A stretch of DNA of 64,000 nucleotides from Myxococcaceae bacterium (GTDB taxonomy: Bacteria; Myxococcota; Myxococcia; Myxococcales; Myxococcaceae): the NCBI GenBank assembly GCA_017881265.1, contig JADGRA010000034.1:1-64000 (forward strand), given 5' to 3'. The translations under genes and the position numbers were made by a program. This document shows positions 18,594 through 25,365 of the stretch, in pieces. The notes under the pieces were generated by a model. The model saw only the letters and a list, made by a program, of their open reading frames with translations, did no database searches and had not been told where the DNA came from. How positions within the stretch are numbered: the stretch's first letter is position 1; the number at the start of each line of letters is the position of its first letter.

Positions 18594-19025
18594 CTAGCGC
18601 CGCGGGAGCTCGGACGGCGGACCGATGGGCGCTGGTGCCGGGGCCGGGGAACCCGACTTGCCGGCGCTCTCCATCTTGCAGGTGCCCTCGAACATGACGC
18701 CCTTGTCCATGGACAGCGACGGGGCTTCCAGGTTGCCCTTCATTCGGCCCGGGGGGTGTAACTCGATGAGTTGCGTGGCGCGCACGTTGCCCTCCACCGC
18801 ACCGTTGATGATGACGGTGCCGGCATTTATCTCCGCGTTGACCCGCGCACCCTCGCCAATGACCAGGGTGTCCTTGGTGAAAATCTGTCCCGAGAACTTC
18901 CCGTCGATGCGCACCTGACCTTCGAAGGTCAGCTTCCCTTCGAATTCGCTGCCTTTGCCAAGCAAGGTGTGCACGTCACCGCCGCGGACCACCACGTTCT
19001 CCTCCTCGCGCTTCAGCACCGGCAT
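18594..19025 (-). CDS. Bactofilin (BacM-like cytoskeletal protein)
   Basis: 143 residues from the ATG at 19025. The centre is the DUF583 beta-helix repeat: LGKGSEFEGKLTFEGQVRID, GKFSGQIFTKDTLVIGEGAR, INAGTVIINGAVEGNVRAT, PPGRMKGNLEAPSLSMDKGV, each about 20 residues with Gly turns. The short polar head and the Pro/Ala tail flanking the core are the usual bactofilin layout. Bactofilins polymerise without nucleotide into filaments that hold cell shape or position other proteins. The gene follows parB, as bacM does in M. xanthus, which is the main hint that this is the BacM orthologue. Confidence 0.88.
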   Translation of the reverse strand: MPVLKREEENVVVRGGDVHTLLGKGSEFEGKLTFEGQVRIDGKFSGQIFTKDTLVIGEGARVNAEINAGTVIINGAVEGNVRATQLIELHPPGRMKGNLEAPSLSMDKGVMFEGTCKMESAGKSGSPAPAPAPIGPPSELPRR

Positions 19026-19080
19026 GGAGCTGTCTTCCCGCTCGTCTCTGCCGCCGCCCGTTCCCGGGAGGGGAAGCGGT

Positions 19081-19971
19081 TTACCGGCGCAGGAGGCGAA
19101 CAATACGCTCCAGGTCCTCGTACGAGAAGAAGTCGATGCCCAGCGTCCCCGTGCCCCCTCGGTCCTCCAGGTGCACCTTGGTCCCGAGGGCGCGCTGAAG
19201 CTGCTCCACCAGGGCGCGCGCCGCGACGGTGGGGGGCTTGCGCGCGGAGGAGGCCTTCTTGGCCGGCCGGCGGTGGGCCTGGACGAGGCGCTCCGTCTCG
19301 CGCACCGACAGGCCGGCGGCGACGACGCGCTCTGCCAGCCCGAGCCGGTCCGCCTCCGCCGCCCCGAGGAGGGCACGCGCATGGCCCATGCTGAGGGCGC
19401 CCGAGGCCACGGAGGCCTTCACCGCGTCTTGGAGTCCAAGAAGGCGCAGGGCATTGGCCACCGTCGAGCGCTCCTTGCCCACCCGCGTGGCCACTTCCTC
19501 CTGCGTCAGCCCGAACTCATCCACCAGCCGGCGGTAGCCTTCCGCCTCCTCGATGGGGTTGAGGTCCGTCCGCTGGAGGTTCTCCACGAGGGCGAGGCCG
19601 AACGCCTCGGCCTCGGTGACGTCCCGGAGAATTGCGGGGATTTCATGGAGTCCGGCAATTTGCGCCGCACGCCAGCGCCGCTCTCCGGCGATGAGTTGGA
19701 AGCCGGCGCCGTCGCGGCGGACCAGCACGGGTTGCAGGACGCCCTGGGCTTGGATGGAGTCGGCCAGCTCCCGCAGGCCCTCCGGCGCGAAGTGCTTGCG
19801 CGGCTGATGCGGATCGCGCGCGATGCGCTCGAGCGGAAGCCGGAGGATGCCGGGCGCCAGCTCGCCGGTGAGGGGCACGGCGTCCGCCTGGGGGATGAGG
19901 GCGGAAAGGCCCCGGCCGAGGGCGCGCTTCACGGGGCGGTCGGAGGGGGCACTCACGGAAATGGGGGCCAT
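19081..19971 (-). CDS. parB: Chromosome partitioning protein ParB
   Basis: 296 residues. The N-terminal KRALGRGLSALIP stimulates the ParA ATPase. The ParB/Srx CTP-binding domain contains PHQPRKHF, the segment ADSIQAQGVLQPVLVRR, and the box GERRWRAAQIAG near 100. The helix-turn-helix region (LTQEEVATRVGKERSTVANA) recognises parS. The C-terminal dimerisation domain ends LGIDFFSYEDLERIVRLLRR. ParB loads as a CTP-driven clamp at parS and spreads to form the segregation complex. It is 2 bases downstream of parA, and two parS sites lie upstream in the same region. Confidence 0.97.
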   Translation of the reverse strand: MAPISVSAPSDRPVKRALGRGLSALIPQADAVPLTGELAPGILRLPLERIARDPHQPRKHFAPEGLRELADSIQAQGVLQPVLVRRDGAGFQLIAGERRWRAAQIAGLHEIPAILRDVTEAEAFGLALVENLQRTDLNPIEEAEGYRRLVDEFGLTQEEVATRVGKERSTVANALRLLGLQDAVKASVASGALSMGHARALLGAAEADRLGLAERVVAAGLSVRETERLVQAHRRPAKKASSARKPPTVAARALVEQLQRALGTKVHLEDRGGTGTLGIDFFSYEDLERIVRLLRR

Positions 19972-19973
19972 AC

Positions 19974-20762
19974 TCAGGCGGCCCTCGGGACGGTGGGGCC
20001 AGCGCCGCGCCGCAGAATCTCCTGCCCGAGGGCGAGGTAACTCTCGCAGCCCTTGGATTTGATGTCGTAGAGGAGAATGGGCTTGCCGAAGCTAGGGCAC
20101 TCCGACAGGCGGACGTTGCGCGGCACCACCGCGGAGAAAACGAGGTCCTTGAAGTAGCCCCGCACGTCGTCGGCCACCTGGTGGGCGATGTTGGCGCGGA
20201 CGTCGAACATGGTGAGGAGGATGCCCTCGGTGGCCAGGGACGGGTTGAGGCCCCGCTTCACCAATTCCACGGTGTGCATCAGCTGCGAGAGGCCTTCGAG
20301 GGCGTAGTACTCGCACTGCAGCGGGATGAGGACGGAGTCCGCGGCGGTCAGCGCGTTGAGAGTGAGTAGGCAGAGCGAGGGCGGACAGTCGATGAGGACG
20401 TAGTCGTACTCCGCCGCCAGCGGCCCCAGCGCTTCCCGCAGCCGGAATTCCCGCCGCTCGACGCCGACCAGCTCCACCTCGGCTCCGGTGAGGTCCGGCG
20501 TCGAGGGCACTACCGACAGAAACCGCAGCTCGGTGGCGTGCACCAGCTCCCGCATGGGACGACCGCCGAGGAGCGCCTCGTACACGGTGCCGTGCATGGC
20601 GTCCCGCTTCAGGCCGAGCCCGCTGCCGGCATTGCCCTGAGGGTCCATGTCCACCAGCAGGGTGCGCCTCTCAGCGGCGGCCAGGCTGGCGGCCAGGTTG
20701 ATGGCGGTGGTGGTCTTGCCGACGCCGCCCTTCTGGTTCGAAATGCAGATGACCCGACCCAT
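19974..20762 (-). CDS. parA: Chromosome partitioning ATPase ParA
   Basis: 262 residues from the ATG at 20762, the natural start before VICISNQKGGVGKTTTAINL (deviant Walker A with the signature Lys near 10-18). The Walker A' motif LLVDMDPQGNAGSGLG and Walker B YVLIDCPPSL are intact, as is the segment ECPSFGKPILLYD. ParA dimerises with ATP on the nucleoid and is released by ParB, driving origin segregation. It is the usual small chromosomal type with no N-terminal DNA-binding domain. It follows rsmG on the same strand across a 132-base gap that contains a parS site. Confidence 0.97.
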   Translation of the reverse strand: MGRVICISNQKGGVGKTTTAINLAASLAAAERRTLLVDMDPQGNAGSGLGLKRDAMHGTVYEALLGGRPMRELVHATELRFLSVVPSTPDLTGAEVELVGVERREFRLREALGPLAAEYDYVLIDCPPSLCLLTLNALTAADSVLIPLQCEYYALEGLSQLMHTVELVKRGLNPSLATEGILLTMFDVRANIAHQVADDVRGYFKDLVFSAVVPRNVRLSECPSFGKPILLYDIKSKGCESYLALGQEILRRGAGPTVPRAA

Positions 20763-20856
20763 GCCCTGGCGACTCCCTTGACGCGCCACTCCAGTGACGC
20801 TGGATGCGGGTGCTACCACGCTAGGATGACAGGGGAAATTCCTTGGTACCCGAGGA

Positions 20857-20872
20857 TGTTCCACGTGGAACC
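20857..20872. promoter_or_regulatory. parS site 1
   Basis: TGTTCCACGTGGAACC, matching the bacterial parS consensus at 15 of 16 positions, with the perfect inner palindrome GTTCCACGTGGAAC. It lies between rsmG and parA, about 95 bases before the parA start, so ParB bound here could also affect parAB transcription. Confidence 0.93.
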
Positions 20873-20894
20873 CCCCCTTTGGGGGAGGGGGCGC

Positions 20895-21548
20895 TCAGGC
20901 GGCGTCGTCCAGGCGTCGGTAGGCAAGCACGGTACGGCCCGCTCCCGAAGGCAGCTGGAAGCGGCGGACTTCGGCCGGCCCCCAGCCCGGGAGGGCGGGC
21001 GCTTCAATGCCGCCGCCCGCCATGGCCAGCAGCTGGCCGCCCGGGCGCACGTAGCTTCTCGCCAGCGCTGCCCACCCATGGACGTCCCGGAAGGCGCGGG
21101 AGATGGCGGCATCGACGCTCGGCACTCCGGCCTGGCCGCAGGCGCCTATCACCAGCGTGGCGTGCACGGCGCGCACGCGGGGCCCCAGGTGCAGGCTGGC
21201 CACGGCATGCTTCAGGAAGCCAACCTTCTTGGCCCGAGCTTCCACCAGCCAGACCTCCAGCGCGGGGCGCACCAGCGCAAGGGGCAGGCCGGGAAACCCC
21301 GCACCGGTGCCCACGTCCAGAAGCGTTCTAGCCTCCGGGGCGAGCACCGCCGCGGCACCGAGGGAATCCAGAATGTGCTTGTCGACGACGTCAGTTGGAT
21401 CCACGATGGCTGTCAGGTTCACCTTCGCGTTCCAGCGGAGCAGCTCGCTCCCAAGCCAGAACAGCGCCTCTTCGGCCTCCAGCGGGACCTGGACGCCGAG
21501 CGAGGAAGCCCCCAGGCGAAGTCGCTCCAGAAATTCCGGCTTATCCAC
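20895..21548 (-). CDS. rsmG: 16S rRNA (guanine527-N7)-methyltransferase RsmG
   Basis: 217 residues from a GTG at 21548. RsmG (GidB) methylates G527 of 16S rRNA; its loss gives low-level streptomycin resistance in other bacteria. Recognisable parts are FWLGSELLRWNAKVNLTAI near 30-48, DVVDKHILDSLG, the SAM motif LLDVGTGAGFPGLPLALVRP near 76, and VEARAKKVGFLKHAV. It precedes parA as in many genomes, but mnmE and mnmG, which normally come just before it, are replaced by a 70-residue ORF. Its start codon overlaps an exact DnaA box. Confidence 0.95.
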   Translation of the reverse strand: MDKPEFLERLRLGASSLGVQVPLEAEEALFWLGSELLRWNAKVNLTAIVDPTDVVDKHILDSLGAAAVLAPEARTLLDVGTGAGFPGLPLALVRPALEVWLVEARAKKVGFLKHAVASLHLGPRVRAVHATLVIGACGQAGVPSVDAAISRAFRDVHGWAALARSYVRPGGQLLAMAGGGIEAPALPGWGPAEVRRFQLPSGAGRTVLAYRRLDDAA

Positions 21549-21632
21549 AAGCGCACCTAAAATGGGTCACGCCAAGTGCCTGTAACAAGGCCCTATGTGT
21601 CCATTCGCAGGGTTTTCCCCACTTTCTCCACA
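21541..21632 (+). other. Cluster of DnaA-box-like sequences upstream of rsmG
   Basis: Three 9-mers in the same orientation: TTATCCACA at 21541-21549 (exact E. coli consensus, overlapping the rsmG start codon), TTTTCCCCA at 21613-21621 and TTCTCCACA at 21624-21632 (near matches). The interval is less GC-rich than its surroundings and ends next to parS site 2. It could be an origin, part of one, or a DnaA-regulated promoter for rsmG-parAB. Confidence 0.5.
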
Positions 21633-21704
21633 ATTGGGGTGCCCGCGCTCCACTCTGCCTGCTGCAGGCTGCTGCACCGCTGAGGCGGCTATCCCGGCAC
21701 ACAG

Positions 21705-21726
21705 GGATGTTCCACGTGGAACATCC
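21705..21726. promoter_or_regulatory. parS site 2 (extended palindrome)
   Basis: TGTTCCACGTGGAACA (21708-21723) is an exact 16-base parS consensus and is extended by GGA/TCC to a perfect 22-base palindrome. It sits between the rsmG start and the stop of the small ORF at 21742, about 850 bases from parS site 1. Confidence 0.95.
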
Positions 21727-21741
21727 TCGCCGGGCAGCATT

Positions 21742-21954
21742 TCAGGGCGCGCTGCCACGGGCGGCCGCCTCGACGGCGGCGCGATGTTCTTCGATGTAGC
21801 GCTCGATGGCTTCGTCGTCGAGCCCGAGGTCCCGCAGGACGCCCGGGTAAATCGCGCTGAAGGCGGGCGAGGCCTCGGCCCCGCGCAACCGGAAGCTCAT
21901 CTTGAGGACGGCCGCCCCGAAGAGGCGGTCCTTGAGAGGCTTCGCCTTTCCCAT
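21742..21954 (-). CDS. Small uncharacterised protein between jag and rsmG
   Basis: 70 residues with a strong GAGGAGGAA ribosome site before the ATG and 11 bases after the jag stop, so it is very probably translated. It is hydrophilic: a basic start (MGKAKPLKDRLFG), a middle with SFRLRG, and a predicted C-terminal helix (LDDEAIERYIEEHRAAVEAA). There is no signal peptide, TM segment or Cys. It occupies the place usually held by mnmE and mnmG. Family not recognised. Confidence 0.7.
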   Translation of the reverse strand: MGKAKPLKDRLFGAAVLKMSFRLRGAEASPAFSAIYPGVLRDLGLDDEAIERYIEEHRAAVEAAARGSAP

Positions 21955-21965
21955 CGCGTTCCTCC

Positions 21966-22697
21966 TCAGCGGCCCGGCTCATCGGCACTGCCCACCTCGT
22001 CCACGTCCACCCCCATCGGGTGCGACTTCTTGGGCATGGGCGTTGGGCGGTCCGGCGTCAGCACCAGGCGGCGAAGCCGGCCCTCGCCCTCGACGGCGGC
22101 GCGGACGCCGGGGACACCGGCCACGGCGCGCACCATGCGCACCCCGTCCGCCGCCGTCAGCCCGACGACGCCGTAGAAGCGGCCCGCAGTAGCCGACGCC
22201 TGCGCCAGGGCACGGGCCGCCGCCGTCAGCTCGGGGTCCTCGCTCACCTCGACTTCCTCTGGGGCGCTAGCCCGGGGCGGCAGTGGTGGCGGGGCTGCCA
22301 CCGGCACGGCGGCCTGGGGGACGGTGCGCGGAGGGGCGGAGGGGCGGCCCGGCGCCGGTGCGTCGGCAGGCGGCCGGGGAGGCGGAGGACGCGGTCCACG
22401 GGGCGGCGGGTGTTCCCCAACGCCGAGCGAGACCCACCTGCGCTCGCTGCCCGGCCGGTGGGTCAGCTTGTTCACCAGGAATTGCAGGGCATCCACGAAG
22501 GTGCCGCGCCGGCCCGCCACCACCCCGGGCACCTCCACCCCAAGCGCCATGGCAATGCTGATGCCGCCATCGGCCGCGTCCTTCACGTCCAGCGTCGCGG
22601 GCACGTCGGCCAGACGCAGCAGCTCCCTCAGCACTCCGGCGGCCTCCGCGGGCCTATCGGCGGTCGCCGGGGCGGCGGGTTCGGGTGCGTCCGTCAC
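21966..22697 (-). CDS. jag: Jag/KhpB-like RNA-binding protein with degenerate R3H domain
   Basis: 243 residues from a GTG at 22697 that overlaps the yidC stop (GTGA). The N-terminal 50 residues are Ala/Glu-rich. A KH-type domain follows, with ISIAMALGVEVPGVVAGRRG then TFVDALQFLVNKLTH as the GxxG-bearing segment, near residues 55-95. A Pro/Arg/Ala-rich linker of about 70 residues leads to a C-terminal region shaped like an R3H domain (ARALAQASATAGRFYGVVGL, AADGVRMVRAVAGVPGVRA, EGEGRLRRLVLTP), but the RxxxH signature is not present. Position after yidC is the classic Jag context. KhpB proteins bind RNA and influence envelope growth in Gram-positives; here the second RNA-binding module may be inactive. 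Confidence 0.75.
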   Translation of the reverse strand: MTDAPEPAAPATADRPAEAAGVLRELLRLADVPATLDVKDAADGGISIAMALGVEVPGVVAGRRGTFVDALQFLVNKLTHRPGSERRWVSLGVGEHPPPRGPRPPPPRPPADAPAPGRPSAPPRTVPQAAVPVAAPPPLPPRASAPEEVEVSEDPELTAAARALAQASATAGRFYGVVGLTAADGVRMVRAVAGVPGVRAAVEGEGRLRRLVLTPDRPTPMPKKSHPMGVDVDEVGSADEPGR

Positions 22698-24412
22698 TTC
22701 CGCTTCTCCGCGGGCGGCTGCGCCTGCAGCCAGCGCTTCAGCGTGTAGGTCTGGGCGACTGTCAGCACGTTGTTGGTGAAGATGTAGAGCAAGAGGCCCG
22801 CCGGGTAATTCAACATGATGCCGGTGAAGAAGAGCGGCATGAACCACACCATGATGCGCTGCTGCGCGGCATCCATCGCCATCGGCTGCAGCAGCCCGGT
22901 GACAATCTGCGACAGGCCGAGGAGTACCGGAAGAATGTACGTCGGGTCCTTGAAGGTGAGGTCGGGCAGGTAGGTGTGGAGGAAGGGCTCGCGGTAAATC
23001 TCGAAGTTGTTGCGCAGGGTGGTGAAGAGGGCCGCCCAGATGGGCAGCTGCACCAGCAGCATGAGGCAGCTGCCGAAGGGGTTGACGCCCGCTTCCTGGT
23101 ACACCCGCATCGTCTCCTTCTGCTGCTTCTCGCGGTCGTTCGGGTGCTTGGCCTTGAGCGCCTCCAGCTTCGGCTGAAGCGACTTCATCTTCTCCTGGCT
23201 GACCATCATCCGGTGGGTGAGCGGGAGAAGCAGCACCTTCACCAGCACCGTCAGAAGGACGATGGCCAGGCCCCAGTTGCCCACCAGGCCGTGGAAGAAG
23301 CGGAGCACCACCAGCATCAGCTTGCAGATGACGGCCCAGATGCCGAAGTCCACCGCGCGCTCCAGGCGCGGGGACCAGCTGCTCGCCCCCCGGTTGGACG
23401 CCAGCGTGGGCACCGCGGCCAGCAGCTCGCTGTCCTTGGGCCCGAGGAAGGCCCCGAAGCTCTGCGTCACGGTTTCCCCGGCCGCCACCTGGAAGGGAAA
23501 CCAGGACACCGCCTCCCGCGCGCTGGGACTGGCGCCGAGGACGCACCGCCCCTCGCGGGCGCTGCCCACCGGGAAGACGGCCGCCAGGAAGTACTGCTGA
23601 TTGACGCCGGCCCAGGACACCGCCCCCGCGTAGTCCTTCGTCTCGGGCTTGTCCGAGGGCGACAGCTTCTGCAGCGAGTCCTTCACCAGGCAGGCCGCGT
23701 CGGAGAGATTCCCCACCCCGCCAAACATGCTGGGCTTCTCCTCGCGCGTCGGGTCGACGGCCCGCACTTCATGCACGCCCAGCTCGCCACTCAGCGGGGT
23801 GCGGGTGAGATTCTTCAGGGAGACGGTGACATTGATTTCAAAGCCCTCGCGGCTCCACTCGAAGCGCTTCGTCACCTCAAAGGCGTCCGTGCGGCCGACG
23901 AGGACCAGGCCTTCGGGCCCCTCGGACGCCACCGCGTAGCGCAGGTCCGCGCGCACCGGCGCGGCACCGGCCACCGAGACCGACAGCGGCAGGGGCTGCC
24001 CATCGACCGGGCCGGCGAGATTCATGCGCGGCGCCGGCGGGACCTCCTTGCCCAACAGCAGGGCGAAGCCCTCGGGAATGGAGAGGTGACTGACCTCGCG
24101 CATTCTCGGGCCCTGCAGCACCGCCGACGTCAGCCCCGCGCCATCCGTGCTGATGGCGAAGTGCACCTCGGGGCGCTCCACCTGCAGCGTGCGCGAGGGC
24201 AACCCGCTCGACGGCGCGGGCGCCACCGGGGCGACGGCCGGGGGCGGGGCTGGGTGCTCGGCCTGCGCCAGCATCGGGGCTGCCACGCCGGCGTCCGGGC
24301 GGGCCGGCCCCGGCTGGGAGGTCCCTCCGCCCGCCACCAGCATATAGACGGCCGTCAGGGCGAAGCTGGCAATCAGCGCCAGCATCAGTCGCTTCTGGGA
24401 GTCATTCTCCAC
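22694..24412 (-). CDS. yidC: Membrane protein insertase YidC
   Basis: 572 residues from a GTG at 24412, the long proteobacterial type. One N-terminal TM (RLMLALIASFALTAVYMLVA), a large periplasmic beta domain (about 60-340) rich in Pro at its start, then the conserved insertase core: FGIWAVICKLMLVVLRFFHG, NWGLAIVLLTVLVKVLLLPL with the functional Arg nearby, a charged cytoplasmic hairpin (KMKSLQPKLEALKAKHPNDR), PFGSCLMLLVQLPIWAALFT, and the last two TM segments. It inserts membrane proteins such as subunits a and c of ATP synthase, alone or with SecYEG. It lies between yidD and jag, with overlapping or near-overlapping ends. Confidence 0.97.
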   Translation of the reverse strand: MENDSQKRLMLALIASFALTAVYMLVAGGGTSQPGPARPDAGVAAPMLAQAEHPAPPPAVAPVAPAPSSGLPSRTLQVERPEVHFAISTDGAGLTSAVLQGPRMREVSHLSIPEGFALLLGKEVPPAPRMNLAGPVDGQPLPLSVSVAGAAPVRADLRYAVASEGPEGLVLVGRTDAFEVTKRFEWSREGFEINVTVSLKNLTRTPLSGELGVHEVRAVDPTREEKPSMFGGVGNLSDAACLVKDSLQKLSPSDKPETKDYAGAVSWAGVNQQYFLAAVFPVGSAREGRCVLGASPSAREAVSWFPFQVAAGETVTQSFGAFLGPKDSELLAAVPTLASNRGASSWSPRLERAVDFGIWAVICKLMLVVLRFFHGLVGNWGLAIVLLTVLVKVLLLPLTHRMMVSQEKMKSLQPKLEALKAKHPNDREKQQKETMRVYQEAGVNPFGSCLMLLVQLPIWAALFTTLRNNFEIYREPFLHTYLPDLTFKDPTYILPVLLGLSQIVTGLLQPMAMDAAQQRIMVWFMPLFFTGIMLNYPAGLLLYIFTNNVLTVAQTYTLKRWLQAQPPAEKRK

Positions 24413-24418
24413 GTCGGG

Positions 24419-24655
24419 TCATGTCCTTCTCGGGGTGGGCGGTACCAAGTCCACGCCACCTGGGTTGAGGGGATGGCAGCGGCCGAGGCGCCGCAGCGAC
24501 AGCCAGCTGCCGCGCAGCGGGCCGTGCAGCCGCAGCGCCTGCAGCGCGTAGGCCGAGCACGACGGGTAGAAGCGGCACGCCGGCGGGAGAAGCGGTGAGA
24601 CCAGCCACCGGTACAGGTGGATGGGGATGGCCAGCAGGAAGGCGAGGACTCTCAA
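24419..24655 (-). CDS. yidD: Membrane protein insertion efficiency factor YidD
   Basis: 78 residues from a TTG at 24655 that overlaps the rnpA stop (TTGA). The N-terminal amphipathic helix (FLLAIPIHLYRWLVSPLLP) is followed by the family signature CRFYPSCSAYALQALRLHG with its Cys residues, and RRLGRCHPLNPGGVDLVP. YidD is a small membrane-associated protein that helps YidC-dependent insertion. It is in the standard order rpmH-rnpA-yidD-yidC. Confidence 0.95.
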   Translation of the reverse strand: MRVLAFLLAIPIHLYRWLVSPLLPPACRFYPSCSAYALQALRLHGPLRGSWLSLRRLGRCHPLNPGGVDLVPPTPRRT

Positions 24656-25014
24656 CGTGAGGCCCTCTGTAACGTCGACAGCAGGCTGCTGAAGGCTGCG
24701 GTCAACTCGGCCGCGGTCGCCGCCCCGGCTGCCGGACGGGCGATGACCACCAATTCCACGGGAGGACAGGCCAGACGTCGGCGGCGGAACACCTCGCGCA
24801 GCAGGCGCTTGACGCGCGCCCGGACCACGGCGTTGCCCACCTTGCTCGAGACCGTCAGCCCGAGGCGGGCGGTCGGCCCGGCCGTCGGCAGCACCAGGGC
24901 CACCAGGGGCCCGGACGAGAGTTTCTTGCCGCGCTGCTGGACGCGGAGGAAGTCGGCACGCTTGCGGATGCGCGCCGACCGGGGAAACCCCTCCGCGGCG
25001 CCGGCGGCGGCCAC
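24652..25014 (-). CDS. rnpA: Ribonuclease P protein component
   Basis: 120 residues if translation starts at the GTG at 25014, 17 bases after the rpmH stop; this gives the normal family length, whereas the open frame runs back to 25281 through rpmH. Conserved parts are RIRKRADFLRVQQRGKKLSS, GLTVSSKVGNAVVRARVKR with the RNR-like basic motif shifted to ARVKRLLREVFR, and VELVVIARPAA. It assists the RNase P RNA in removing tRNA 5' leaders. The RNA subunit gene (rnpB) is not in the window. Confidence 0.92.
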   Translation of the reverse strand: MAAAGAAEGFPRSARIRKRADFLRVQQRGKKLSSGPLVALVLPTAGPTARLGLTVSSKVGNAVVRARVKRLLREVFRRRRLACPPVELVVIARPAAGAATAAELTAAFSSLLSTLQRASR

Positions 25015-25030
25015 GACCGTCCCGTCCGGA

Positions 25031-25183
25031 CTACTTCTTCGGCGCGGAGGCGGCCAGCCGCTTCCGCCCCTTCGCGCGGCGGCGCTTGAGCACCGCGCGC
25101 CCGGCCTTGGTGGAGTTGCGCTTGCGGAAACCGTGGGTGCGGTTCCTTCGCAGCTTGGAGGGCTGGTACGTACGCTTGGGCAA
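25031..25183 (-). CDS. rpmH: 50S ribosomal protein L34
   Basis: 50 residues from a TTG at 25183 with an AGGA ribosome site; the longer frame to 25237 adds residues not found in L34. The sequence [38 protein letters not shown] and RKRL is almost invariant in bacteria. Its position opposite dnaA across 182 bases is the classic rpmH-dnaA divergence. Confidence 0.97.
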   Translation of the reverse strand: MPKRTYQPSKLRRNRTHGFRKRNSTKAGRAVLKRRRAKGRKRLAASAPKK

Positions 25184-25365
25184 GGTCCTGATCCGTCCCT
25201 TCGGGAGGCGGCGCGCCTTAACGCAAAGCAGTGCCACGAGTCAACGAGGGCCAGAAGGAAAGGGATGGGGTCGCGGCCCACCTCTCAGTTTTTTTCTCGC
25301 CCCGTCGGCTTCAGGCGATCGTACAACTGCCGGCCCGCCAACCGGTTCGAAGAGGCACCATTCCC

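Noticed and set aside
25184-25365. rpmH-dnaA gap as the origin
   Set aside because: Positionally attractive, but I find no DnaA-box-like 9-mer or AT-rich stretch in it; only a short T-run near 25290.
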